Below are positions 8,677 through 16,647 of a stretch of 64,000 nucleotides of DNA, piece by piece. The stretch is taken from assembly GCF_042667405.1 (NCBI RefSeq), contig NZ_JBHVAL010000002.1:62001-126000 (forward strand). The letters run 5' to 3'. The translations under genes were made by a program, and so were the position numbers. The first letter of the stretch is position 1, and each line of letters begins with the position of its first letter. Under the pieces are notes generated by a model. The model ran no database searches and was not told the DNA's origin. It saw nothing but the letters and a program-made list of their open reading frames with translations. The DNA is from Arthrobacter sp042667405 (GTDB taxonomy: Bacteria > Actinomycetota > Actinomycetes > Actinomycetales > Micrococcaceae).

Positions 8677-9956
8677 CGACCAGCAAGGAAATCGAGGCCC
8701 GCCGGCATTCCCTTCACCACAGCATCCCAGGAGTGGCCGGCCTTCCGGATCGTGTGCTCTTCGGTCTGGAAGCCCGCGTTCCTGGCGGCTTCGCCGAGCT
8801 CATGCATGTAGCTAATGAACTCGTTGTCCGTTTCACCAGCCGCGAAATAGACACTGCTGCCGGCATAATTGCGGTCCCGCATCAACACCAGTGGCGTCCT
8901 TGATTCGAAAGCGGCGACATCCCCTTCGAACGAGTCCCCAATGGTCTTGTTTCTGTCTTTGGCCAGGGCAGGTTCCCGTTCCGCCGAAAAGGCGAGCACC
9001 GAAGAGTAGATGTCAGGGTGTGCAGTTCCCATCTGCAGGGCACACGTACCCCCGAAGGAGAATCCACCCACAGCCCACTGTTTGTGATCGGTTGAAACGT
9101 CCAGGGTGTCGGAGATCCACGCGGGAACATCCTGGGAAAGGTAGGTATCAGCCGGGGCGATCCGGCTGTCCATGCACAAAGTGTTGGCACTGCCGGATCC
9201 ATTCGGATCAACTACCACAGTGACTGGCGCAAGACCTCCGTGGGCCTCAGCGAAGCGGTCCATTTGTGCGCGGAGTTGTCCTCCGGTCAACCAGTCAGCG
9301 GGAGCTCCAGGCTGCCCGGCGAAAAGCACCAGCACCGGCAGACTCGGCCGGAGCTCAGTCTGGTAGGCAGGGGGGAAGTAGACGAACGCATCCCGGGCGC
9401 TGAATCCGGATACAGTCCCGGGGATCGCTGCTTTGCGCAAAATGCCATGGGAAGGCATGGAATCGGGAGCTTTCCACGCCGATGGCAGGGGTCCGGGCGT
9501 GGGGTTTGCAGAGCGTTTGAGGCTCTGCTCAAGCGGCTGGATTCGTGCAACAGCCGTGCCCAGCAGGTCAGCTACGGTGTTGTTCAGTCCGAAGTACAGG
9601 TTTACCTGGACGACACTCAGCAGGATGACGCCCAGCATGGCCATAACACCAAGTACCCGCCCTTTGGCTGGAGTTCGGGGCAAGCGTGCAATGCAGAGCA
9701 GGATGGCCGCAACCGCCGGGACAGACCATGCCACGGTCTCGAACGGGAGGTTCTCCGAGAAGACGGCCATGAGGTCCACCAGGATCCAGTGCACCAGGGC
9801 AACCACGGCAATGGCTACCAGCACGGTGCCTGCTACCACTAGTAACCAGGACAGTCGTCGTCGCCAAATCAGGTACGCTCCCCCAACGATCCCGCAGGCA
9901 ATACTGAACCAAAGGAACGGTCCAGCCACGAGGCTGACATCCAAAAGGAAGTCCAT
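8658..9956 (-). CDS. membrane-anchored esterase, possible aminoacyl-lipid hydrolase
   Basis: A 432-residue protein with about four N-terminal membrane helices (residues 5-125) and a C-terminal esterase-D/antigen-85-like alpha/beta-hydrolase domain predicted to face outward. The nucleophile elbow is GGFSFGGTCAL (Ser300). Candidate partners are Asp377 in AAGETDNEF and His408 in AGHSWDAV. FVYFPPAYQTELRPSLPVLVLFAGQPG matches the first strands of the esterase family. It lies 5 bases after the DUF2550 gene and overlaps the DUF2156 gene downstream, so the pair is co-translated. In other bacteria aminoacyl-phosphatidylglycerol synthases sit beside hydrolases that remove the amino acid; this pairing suggests the same, as an inference. 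Acyl-transfer to a cell-wall glycan is an alternative. Confidence 0.72.
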   Translation of the reverse strand: MDFLLDVSLVAGPFLWFSIACGIVGGAYLIWRRRLSWLLVVAGTVLVAIAVVALVHWILVDLMAVFSENLPFETVAWSVPAVAAILLCIARLPRTPAKGRVLGVMAMLGVILLSVVQVNLYFGLNNTVADLLGTAVARIQPLEQSLKRSANPTPGPLPSAWKAPDSMPSHGILRKAAIPGTVSGFSARDAFVYFPPAYQTELRPSLPVLVLFAGQPGAPADWLTGGQLRAQMDRFAEAHGGLAPVTVVVDPNGSGSANTLCMDSRIAPADTYLSQDVPAWISDTLDVSTDHKQWAVGGFSFGGTCALQMGTAHPDIYSSVLAFSAEREPALAKDRNKTIGDSFEGDVAAFESRTPLVLMRDRNYAGSSVYFAAGETDNEFISYMHELGEAARNAGFQTEEHTIRKAGHSWDAVVKGMPAGLDFLAGRWGLPK

Positions 9957-9961
9957 AACGC

Positions 9962-10393
9962 CTAACGCCAGGTACCGACGCCGATAACCGGGCCGGCCTC
10001 AAGCCAGGAGGAGAGCCCCGCGTAGGCATCGAAGTTCATGGCCAGCATAAACTTTCTGTCTTCGTATTGCAGTTCAACCACCACGACGCCGGGCTGCACC
10101 CTGACCAACTCTTCCTCTGTCGGTTGGCGGCGGCCCAGCAATTCCAGCGAGCTGCGTTTGAACTTGTACTTGGGAACAACGCTCAGGGACATCAGGCGAA
10201 ACCACTCAAGATCATTGTCCTGATAACGACAAACCCCCATCTGCCAGCTGTTTCCAGCCGTGCAAATGGAGGCGTCGATCGTGCCGAGGGCGCGCCGCAG
10301 ATTGAAACGGCGCACCCCCAGAAGGCACAGTGAAATGATCAGCAACGTGAACGCTGTTGCCAAGGCGATGAACGGAATAAGGGAATCGTCCAT
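9962..10393 (-). CDS. DUF2550 family membrane protein
   Basis: A 143-residue protein that starts MDDSLIPFIALATAF, with one N-terminal membrane helix (about residues 5-27) and a soluble basic domain. The domain includes SICTAGNSWQMGVCRYQDNDLEWFRLMSLS and ends VIGVGTW. This family sits just downstream of atpC in many Actinobacteria and has no established function. The start at 10393 lies 10 bases after the atpC stop; the longer frame to 10501 overlaps atpC and is unlikely. Tight spacing on both sides (10 and 5 bases) puts it in one transcript with atpC upstream and the esterase downstream. A role in ATP synthase assembly is often guessed from position only. Confidence 0.8.
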   Translation of the reverse strand: MDDSLIPFIALATAFTLLIISLCLLGVRRFNLRRALGTIDASICTAGNSWQMGVCRYQDNDLEWFRLMSLSVVPKYKFKRSSLELLGRRQPTEEELVRVQPGVVVVELQYEDRKFMLAMNFDAYAGLSSWLEAGPVIGVGTWR

Positions 10394-10403
10394 CAAGGTC
10401 GTG

Positions 10404-10688
10404 CTATCGGATCCCCGCTGTAGCCGCTTCGCCCAATTTGGCGTTGTCAGCAACAATGACCACGCGATCGTTGTCCACGGAGAAGAATCCACCATCAACA
10501 ACTACTGCAATCCGGTCACCGGAAACCGGCTGGATTGCCAGCTCGCCTTCGGCCATGATGGCCAACAGGGGCGAGTGGCCCGGCAGGATTCCGATTTCAC
10601 CATCGCTGGTGCGGGCCTTCACCATCTTGGCCGCTCCGGACCACACGAAGTGGTCCGCCGCGACAATCTCAACCTCGAGCTCAGCCAT
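10404..10688 (-). CDS. atpC: ATP synthase F1 subunit epsilon (short form)
   Basis: A 94-residue epsilon subunit of F1Fo ATP synthase, part of the rotor stalk linking gamma to the c-ring. It shows the conserved beta-sandwich domain: VEIVAADHFVWSGAAKMV, GEIGILPGHSPLLA, and a late GGFFSVDNDRVVIVAD. It ends at about the point where the C-terminal two-helix domain of longer homologues (about 130-140 residues in E. coli) would begin. The inhibitory helices that insert into F1 therefore appear to be missing. The start ATG lies 1 base after the atpD stop. Confidence 0.93.
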   Translation of the reverse strand: MAELEVEIVAADHFVWSGAAKMVKARTSDGEIGILPGHSPLLAIMAEGELAIQPVSGDRIAVVVDGGFFSVDNDRVVIVADNAKLGEAATAGIR

Positions 10689-10689
10689 A

Positions 10690-12141
10690 TTACTTGGTCT
10701 GTTCCTGGATCTTGGCCCAGTTGCGCTCGACGTCATCCAGGCCGCCGACGTTGAAGAACGCCTGCTCTGCGATGTGGTCCAGCTCGCCGTCGCAGATAGC
10801 GGTGAAGCCTTCAACGGTGTCCTTGATGGACACGGTGGAACCTTCGACGCCGGTGAACTGCTTTGCGGTGTAGGTGTTCTGGGAAAGGAACTGCTGGATA
10901 CGACGTGCGCGCGACACGACGATCTTGTCCTCTTCAGAAAGTTCGTCAACACCGAGGATGGCGATGATGTCCTGGAGTTCCTTGTTCTTCTGCAGGATCT
11001 GCTTAACACGGACAGCCGTGTTGTAGTGGTCCTTGCCGATGTACTGGGGGTCCAGGATACGGGAGGTCGACGTCAGCGGGTCAACGGCCGGGTACAGACC
11101 ACGGGAGGCGATTTCACGGGAAAGTTCCGTGGTCGCGTCGAGGTGTGCGAAGGTCGTGGCCGGAGCCGGGTCGGTGTAGTCATCAGCAGGCACGTAGATG
11201 GCCTGCATCGACGTGATGGAGTGACCCTTGGTGGAGGTGATGCGCTCCTGGAGCAGACCCATCTCGTCAGCCAGGTTGGGCTGGTAGCCCACGGCGGACG
11301 GCATACGGCCGAGCAGCGTGGAAACTTCCGAACCTGCCTGCGTGAAGCGGAAGATGTTGTCGATGAAGAGCAGCACGTCCTGGTTCTGGACATCGCGGAA
11401 GTACTCCGCCATGGTCAGTGCGGACAGTGCCACGCGCAGACGCGTTCCCGGCGGCTCATCCATCTGGCCGAAGACAAGGGCGGTGTCCTTCAGAACGCCG
11501 GCCTCTTCCATTTCAACCCAGAGGTCGTTACCTTCACGGGTACGCTCGCCAACACCGGCGAATACAGAAGTACCACCGAAGTTACGGGCAACACGGGTGA
11601 TCATTTCCTGGATCAGAACGGTCTTGCCCACGCCGGCGCCGCCGAAGAGGCCGATCTTTCCACCCTTGATGTAGGGGGTGAGAAGGTCGATGACCTTGAT
11701 GCCGGTCTCGAGCATCTCCGTGGAGCCCTCGAGGGAAGCAAAGTTCGGAGCCTTGCGGTGGATGGGCCAGTAGGCGTCAGCCTTGATCTCGGACTCTTCG
11801 ACGTCCAGCGGCTTGCCGAGGACGTTGAAGATGTGGCCCTTGACGCCGTCGCCAACGGGCACGGAGATCGGAGCTCCGGTGTCCTGCACCGTGGTGCCGC
11901 GGACAAGTCCGTCAGTAGCCTGCAGGGAGATGGCGCGGACGAGGTTGTCACCCAGGTGCTGGGAGGTCTCGAACGTGATGGTCTTGGTCTGGCCATTGAG
12001 GGTGATCTCAGTGGTCAGTGCGTTGTAAATCGAGGGGATTGCGTCAGCCGGGAATTCGACGTCGACAACCGGACCAATAACACGGGCAATGCGGCCGGTG
12101 GCACCGGCCGTTGCTACGTGTTCGGTAGCAGTGGCAGTCAT
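10690..12141 (-). CDS. atpD: ATP synthase F1 subunit beta
   Basis: A 483-residue catalytic beta subunit. The Walker A loop GGAGVGKT lies at about residues 167-174. LFIDNIFRFTQAGSEVS holds the Walker B/catalytic region, GERTREGNDL is the GERxxE motif with the catalytic Glu, and the C-terminal DELSEEDK is the DELSEED lever. The reaction is ATP synthesis or hydrolysis at the alpha/beta interface. ATG 12141 (MTATATEHVATAG) is chosen; an in-frame GTG at 12150 would add three residues. A 75- to 84-base gap separates it from atpG upstream, and atpC follows after one base. Confidence 0.97.
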   Translation of the reverse strand: MTATATEHVATAGATGRIARVIGPVVDVEFPADAIPSIYNALTTEITLNGQTKTITFETSQHLGDNLVRAISLQATDGLVRGTTVQDTGAPISVPVGDGVKGHIFNVLGKPLDVEESEIKADAYWPIHRKAPNFASLEGSTEMLETGIKVIDLLTPYIKGGKIGLFGGAGVGKTVLIQEMITRVARNFGGTSVFAGVGERTREGNDLWVEMEEAGVLKDTALVFGQMDEPPGTRLRVALSALTMAEYFRDVQNQDVLLFIDNIFRFTQAGSEVSTLLGRMPSAVGYQPNLADEMGLLQERITSTKGHSITSMQAIYVPADDYTDPAPATTFAHLDATTELSREIASRGLYPAVDPLTSTSRILDPQYIGKDHYNTAVRVKQILQKNKELQDIIAILGVDELSEEDKIVVSRARRIQQFLSQNTYTAKQFTGVEGSTVSIKDTVEGFTAICDGELDHIAEQAFFNVGGLDDVERNWAKIQEQTK

Positions 12142-12225
12142 CTCTCTCACTTCACTCAGTAGATGGCGTGGGGTTAAGTTTATCTGTTTATTGCAGGTGC
12201 GGCTTGGAACCGACTCCGGTGCAGG

Positions 12226-13116
12226 CTAGGACGCGAGTGCGTCAGCGCCGGCAACGATTTCGGAAAGCTCCTGCGTAATCTCGGCCTGGCGGGCCGTGTT
12301 GCGAAGGCGCGTGTACTTCTTGATCAGTTCCGTAGCGTTGTCACCGGCCGACTTCATGGCACGCTGGCGTGCTGCGAGCTCGGAAGCAGCAGCCTGCAGC
12401 ATCGCCGCGAAGATGCGGGACTCAATGTAACGCGGAAGCAGGGCGTCGAGGACCTGCTCCGTTTCCGGTTCGAATTCGTACAACGGCAGCAGCTCGGTTT
12501 CCGAGGCTGCTTCCTCTTCGACGACCTCGAGCGGGAGCAAACGGATCACCGTGGGCTCCTGCGTCACCATCGACTTGAAGCGGGTGTAAACAACATGGAT
12601 TTCATCCACGCCACCCTCTTCGTAATCGGTGGAGAAGTCTTCAAGAAGAGCAGCTCCGACTTCCTGCGCGGTTTCGAATTCCGGTGCATCCGTGCCGCCG
12701 GTCCATACGCGGGCGTAGGACCGGTTGCGGAAATCGAAGTACGCCTGCGCCTTGCGGCCAACAAGGTACGCCTTGACTTCCTTGCCTTCTGCGTGAAGAA
12801 GCTCGGTGAGACCTTCAGCCTGCTTGAGCACACTGGCCGAGTAGGATCCTGCGAGGCCGCGGTCCGATGTGATGATCAGGACTGCGGCGCGACGGATCTG
12901 CTCCGGCTCGGTGGTCAGCGGGTGGTCGATTTCGCTCTGAGTTGCGACAGCAGAAACGGCGCGGGTAATCGCGTTCGCGTAGGGCAGTGAAGCTGCTACG
13001 CGGGCGCGGGCCTTACCAATGCGCGAGGTAGCGATCAGTTCCATCGCCTTGAAGATCTTGCGCATCGACGTCGTCGAGCTGATCTTCTGACGGTAGACCC
13101 GAATCTGGGCTCCCAT
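12226..13116 (-). CDS. atpG: ATP synthase F1 subunit gamma
   Basis: A 296-residue gamma subunit, the central rotor shaft. The N-terminal helix GAQIRVYRQKISSTTSMRKIFKAMELIA and the C-terminal helix SELAARQRAMKSAGDNATELI with NTARQAEITQELSEIVAGA are the two halves of the coiled coil that turns inside alpha3beta3. The central Rossmann-like domain (ITSDRGLAGSY) is present. An acidic Glu-rich insertion (VVEEEAASETELLPLYEFEPETE, about residues 200-225) is typical of actinobacterial gamma. It lies between atpA and atpD in the standard order, with a strong GC hairpin in the upstream gap. Confidence 0.96.
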   Translation of the reverse strand: MGAQIRVYRQKISSTTSMRKIFKAMELIATSRIGKARARVAASLPYANAITRAVSAVATQSEIDHPLTTEPEQIRRAAVLIITSDRGLAGSYSASVLKQAEGLTELLHAEGKEVKAYLVGRKAQAYFDFRNRSYARVWTGGTDAPEFETAQEVGAALLEDFSTDYEEGGVDEIHVVYTRFKSMVTQEPTVIRLLPLEVVEEEAASETELLPLYEFEPETEQVLDALLPRYIESRIFAAMLQAAASELAARQRAMKSAGDNATELIKKYTRLRNTARQAEITQELSEIVAGADALAS

Positions 13117-13144
13117 ACTTATCCTTTCCTAAGTTCCCGATGTG

Positions 13145-13182
13145 CTGCCCTGCCGGGGCCCTTGCGGACCCCGGCAGGGCAG
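13145..13182 (-). other. GC-rich stem-loop between atpA and atpG
   Basis: A perfect 14-bp inverted repeat (13145-13158 with 13169-13182) has a 10-base loop and sits in the 76-base gap between atpA and atpG. No T-run follows on the transcribed strand, so a full terminator is unlikely. It may be an mRNA stability or processing element, or a partial attenuator. Confidence 0.6.
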
Positions 13183-13192
13183 GTTTTCGGAA

Positions 13193-14830
13193 CTAGCGCT
13201 TCTGCTTGACGATCTTTTCCTGGTCGACGTCGCCGCCGGAGATCGCTGCGTGCTCTTCGTGGCCGGCTCCAACCAAACGGTTGTCGCCTTCGCCGAAGAA
13301 GCCCTTCTTGAAGGAAACGATGGCTTCCTTCAAGGCCGCAACGGTGTCGTCATCCAGGACGTTGGTCTGTGCCAGCGTGGTCAGGATGGAGGACTTGTGC
13401 GTGAGGTGCTCCAGGAACTCGGACTCGAAGCGGTTGATGTCCTCAACCGGAACGTCGTCCAGGTAACCGTTGGTGCCGGCCCAGATGGATACAACCTGGT
13501 TCTCGACCGGGAACGGCGAGTACTGGCCCTGCTTCAGCAGTTCCATCAGGCGCGCGCCACGGGTCAGCTGCTGACGGGAAGCAGCATCGAGGTCGGAAGC
13601 GAACATGGCGAAGGCCTGCATGTCGCGGTACTGGGCCAGGTCCAGCTTCAAGGTACCGGAGACCTTCTTCATGGACTTGACCTGTGCAGCACCACCAACG
13701 CGGGAGACGGACACACCAACGTCAACAGCGGGGCGCTGGTTGGCGTTGAAGAGGTCCGACTGGAGGAAGATCTGGCCATCGGTAATGGAGATCACGTTGG
13801 TCGGGATGTAGGCGGAAACGTCGTTTGCCTTGGTCTCGACGATCGGCAGACCGGTCATCGAACCTGCACCGAGCTCGTCGGAGAGCTTGGCACAACGCTC
13901 CAGCAGGCGGGAGTGCAAGTAGAAGACGTCACCCGGGTACGCTTCGCGTCCCGGCGGACGGCGCAGCAACAGGGACACGGCGCGGTAGGCTTCAGCCTGC
14001 TTGGACAGGTCATCGAAGATCACCAGAACGTGCTTGCCGCCGTACATCCAGTGCTGGCCGATGGCCGAACCGGCGTACGGTGCGAGGTACTTGAAGCCGG
14101 CGGGGTCAGAAGCCGGGGACGCCACGATGGTGGTGTACTCCAGTGCGCCGTGGTCCTCAAGGGTCTGACGGACGGCTGCGATGGTGGAAGCCTTCTGGCC
14201 AACACCGACGTAGACGCAACGTACCTGCTTGGTGACATCTCCCGAAGCCCAGTTGGCCTTCTGGTTGATGATGGTGTCGACGGCGATTGCCGTCTTACCG
14301 GTCTGACGGTCACCAATGATCAGCTGACGCTGGCCACGGCCGATCGGGATCATGGCGTCGATAGCCTTGAGGCCGGTCTGCATCGGTTCGTGGACCGACT
14401 TGCGTTCGGTAACGCCCGGAGCCTGGAGTTCCAGTGCACGGGTGGTTTCGGCCTTGATCTCGCCAAGGTCGTCGATGGGCTGGCCCAGGGGGTCAACAAC
14501 GCGACCCAGGAAGGCGTCGCCCACCGGAACGGACAGGATCTCACCGGTGCGGTGAACTTCCTGGCCTTCTTCAATACCGGTGAAGTCACCGAGGATAATG
14601 ACACCGATCTCGCGGACGTCAAGGTTCTGGGCAAGGCCCAGCGTGCCATCTTCGAAGCGAAGCAGCTCGTTCGCCATGACCGAGGGAAGACCCTCAACAC
14701 GGGCGATGCCGTCACTTGCGGTGGTCACACGACCAACCTCTACGCGCTCTGCGTTACCGGGTTCGTAGGACGCCGCGAACTCGTTCAACGCATTACGGAC
14801 GTCGTCGGCGTTGATGGTCAATTCGGCCAT
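13193..14830 (-). CDS. atpA: ATP synthase F1 subunit alpha
   Basis: A 545-residue alpha subunit, the non-catalytic nucleotide-binding partner of beta. It starts MAELTINADDVRNALNEF. The Walker A loop GDRQTGKT is at residues 173-180, the region RPPGREAYPGDVFYLHSRLLER is the alpha signature, and PAVDVGVSVSRVGGAAQ is the family C-terminal signature. A longer in-frame start at 14872 would add 14 residues and intrude on the gap to atpH; family alignments favour 14830. The C-terminus carries a long charged tail (EEHAAISGGDVDQEKIVKQ) common in Actinobacteria. The gene is part of the leftward atp cluster. Confidence 0.97.
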   Translation of the reverse strand: MAELTINADDVRNALNEFAASYEPGNAERVEVGRVTTASDGIARVEGLPSVMANELLRFEDGTLGLAQNLDVREIGVIILGDFTGIEEGQEVHRTGEILSVPVGDAFLGRVVDPLGQPIDDLGEIKAETTRALELQAPGVTERKSVHEPMQTGLKAIDAMIPIGRGQRQLIIGDRQTGKTAIAVDTIINQKANWASGDVTKQVRCVYVGVGQKASTIAAVRQTLEDHGALEYTTIVASPASDPAGFKYLAPYAGSAIGQHWMYGGKHVLVIFDDLSKQAEAYRAVSLLLRRPPGREAYPGDVFYLHSRLLERCAKLSDELGAGSMTGLPIVETKANDVSAYIPTNVISITDGQIFLQSDLFNANQRPAVDVGVSVSRVGGAAQVKSMKKVSGTLKLDLAQYRDMQAFAMFASDLDAASRQQLTRGARLMELLKQGQYSPFPVENQVVSIWAGTNGYLDDVPVEDINRFESEFLEHLTHKSSILTTLAQTNVLDDDTVAALKEAIVSFKKGFFGEGDNRLVGAGHEEHAAISGGDVDQEKIVKQKR

Positions 14831-14914
14831 CTGCAGTCCCTGCTCTCCTGTTTCGTGATCATCGTTGCTCACGATGACCGGGTTTTATATCAGTTAAGTT
14901 GTGCTGTGTCTTCG

Positions 14915-15742
14915 CTAGCCGGCAAGCTGACGGCGGAGCTCGGTCAGGCGGGCGATAACCGAAGCATCGAGTACTTCGTCACCTACCTGGACGCGGATTC
15001 CACCGATCAATGCCGGGTCAACGTTGACATTGACCTTCAGCTCGCGACCGTACAGGGCGTCAAGCCCGGCCTGCAGACGGCTGGCCTGCGTTTCCGTCAA
15101 CGGACGGGTAACGCTGACAGTTGCAATCCAGCGCTGCTGACGCTTGGCTGCAAGCTTGGCGAATGACTCGACGAGCTTGCTCGGCTTGACACCGCGCGGC
15201 TGCGTCACTGCCTGGCTGATGAGAATCTTGGCTTCCTCGCTGATGCCAGGAACCAGTTTCTCGGCCAGTGCAATCTTCGCCGCAGGGGACGCCTGCGGCT
15301 CGGACAAAGCACGTTGTACTTCGTGGCTGGAGGCGACGGCCTGATTGAAGGCAAACAGGTCGTTTTCCAGCTCTTCCAGCCCCGTGATACCGGAGGCAGA
15401 AACGGCCGACTTGTTTTCAGCTACGGCAATGACCACCGTTGCGGCAAGCGTCTCGAGTGCATCGCCGATATCGCGTGCCGAAGCCCAGCGTGAGCTGGCC
15501 AATCCGCCCGCAATTTCAGCTGCATCAGCGGAGACTTTCCCGCCAACCAGCTGCTTGACCAGCGCCGACTTCTCGTCTCCGGTACGGGACGGGTCAGTCA
15601 GGGCGCGGCGCAAGCCAGCCGAGCTGTCCACCGTTCCCAGGATTCCGAAGAGGTCCTTAGCCAACTGCAGCGAGGCCAGAGGAAGCTTGGCTTCCAGCTG
15701 CGCCAGTGCTGTGGTCAGCGATTCGCTCGATATACCTGCCAT
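14915..15742 (-). CDS. atpH: ATP synthase subunit delta
   Basis: A 275-residue OSCP/delta subunit that joins the peripheral stalk to the top of F1. The N-terminal six-helix domain begins about residue 5. The C-terminal motif KINVNVDPALIGG-like segment is seen as ELKVNVNVDPALIGGIRVQVGDEVLDASV, with ARLTELRRQL at the end. It is longer than E. coli delta (about 177) because Actinobacteria carry an N-terminal extension of about 90 residues, here helical and Ala/Leu rich. The start codon overlaps the atpF stop by one base (TAATG), indicating coupled translation. Confidence 0.95.
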   Translation of the reverse strand: MAGISSESLTTALAQLEAKLPLASLQLAKDLFGILGTVDSSAGLRRALTDPSRTGDEKSALVKQLVGGKVSADAAEIAGGLASSRWASARDIGDALETLAATVVIAVAENKSAVSASGITGLEELENDLFAFNQAVASSHEVQRALSEPQASPAAKIALAEKLVPGISEEAKILISQAVTQPRGVKPSKLVESFAKLAAKRQQRWIATVSVTRPLTETQASRLQAGLDALYGRELKVNVNVDPALIGGIRVQVGDEVLDASVIARLTELRRQLAG

Positions 15743-16299
15743 TACTTAGCTGCACCTGCGCTCTGGGTCTCCAGATCTGCCAGGAAACGGTCAACAACGC
15801 GGGCAGCGCGCTCGTCGTCGGTGAGTGCCTCGCCAACGATGCGGCCAGCCAGCGTGGTGGCCAGGGTACCGACCTCGGAACGAAGCGAGACAACAGCTGC
15901 CTGGCGCTCCGATTCGATGGCGGCATGTGCCTGCTCGGTGATGCGTGCAGACTCGGCTGCAGCCTTTGCCTTCAGGTCCGCGAGGATCTGGGCGCCTTCG
16001 GCGCGTGCTTCTTCACGGATGCGGTTGGCTTCGGCACGGGCATCGGTGAGCTGCTGCTTGTACTCTTCAAGAGCCGCAGAAGCTTCTGCCTGAGCCGCTT
16101 CGGCCTTTGCAATGCCACCTTCGATTGCTTCGGCACGCTCTGCGAAGGTCTTCTCGAACATCGGGACAACAAACTTGACCACGATGTACATGAGGACCGC
16201 AAAGCCGACGAGGACAACGCCCATTTCCCAAATATTGGGAACAAGCGGGTTCGCGGCCGCTTCGCCTTCAGTGGCGGCTGAGATGATCAGCTGATTCAT
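15742..16299 (-). CDS. atpF: ATP synthase Fo subunit b
   Basis: A 185-residue b subunit, the membrane-anchored dimeric peripheral stalk. One membrane helix (about residues 25-47, IWEMGVVLVGFAVLMYIVVKF) is followed by a long Ala/Glu/Lys-rich amphipathic helix (roughly 50-160) that forms the coiled coil, and a short C-terminal delta-binding part. The start MNQLIISAATEGEAAANPLVP fits actinobacterial b subunits. The stop overlaps the atpH start by one base, and it follows atpE by 49 bases. Confidence 0.96.
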   Translation of the reverse strand: MNQLIISAATEGEAAANPLVPNIWEMGVVLVGFAVLMYIVVKFVVPMFEKTFAERAEAIEGGIAKAEAAQAEASAALEEYKQQLTDARAEANRIREEARAEGAQILADLKAKAAAESARITEQAHAAIESERQAAVVSLRSEVGTLATTLAGRIVGEALTDDERAARVVDRFLADLETQSAGAAK

Positions 16300-16348
16300 A
16301 TTTCACCCGTCCTATCTACTCGTGCTTGGATTCGCTTGGTTCTTAGGA

Positions 16349-16567
16349 CTAGGAAAGAACGAAAGCGAAGACCAGGCCGAGGATGGCAAGAGCTTCAGTC
16401 AGTGCCAGACCAAGGAACGCGATCGGCTGCAGCACGCGCTGAGCTTCCGGCTGACGTGCAACACCGTTGATGTAAGCGGCGAACACGAGACCCACACCGA
16501 TACCACCGCCGATGGCCGAAAGACCGTAGCCGATGAGGTTGAGGGAGCCGTTGATGGTGCCTTCCAT
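16349..16567 (-). CDS. atpE: ATP synthase Fo subunit c
   Basis: A 72-residue proteolipid with two hydrophobic hairpin helices joined by the polar loop NGVARQPEA. Helix 1 carries the glycine-packing run AIGGGIGVGL. Helix 2 carries the ion-binding carboxylate Glu58 in GLALTEALAILG. No sodium-type Gln/Ser ligand set is evident, so proton coupling is expected. It forms the rotating c-ring and is the family of proteins targeted by diarylquinolines in mycobacteria. It lies 80 bases downstream of atpB in the usual order. Confidence 0.97.
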   Translation of the reverse strand: MEGTINGSLNLIGYGLSAIGGGIGVGLVFAAYINGVARQPEAQRVLQPIAFLGLALTEALAILGLVFAFVLS

Positions 16568-16647
16568 TTTTTCTTCCTTTCAAGATGCCGCCCGTGCGGC
16601 AGGTTGTTTGGGTTGCTTCATCCCCGCGAGGGGAAGTGTTGGGAGCC

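Noticed and set aside
10438..12162. A 574-codon plus-strand frame opposite atpD
   Set aside because: It is a shadow of the atpD codon pattern, with no homology features; atpD is certain on the minus strand.
13142..15166. A 674-codon plus-strand frame opposite atpA and atpH
   Set aside because: It spans two real genes and the gap between them on the other strand, with no domain of its own.
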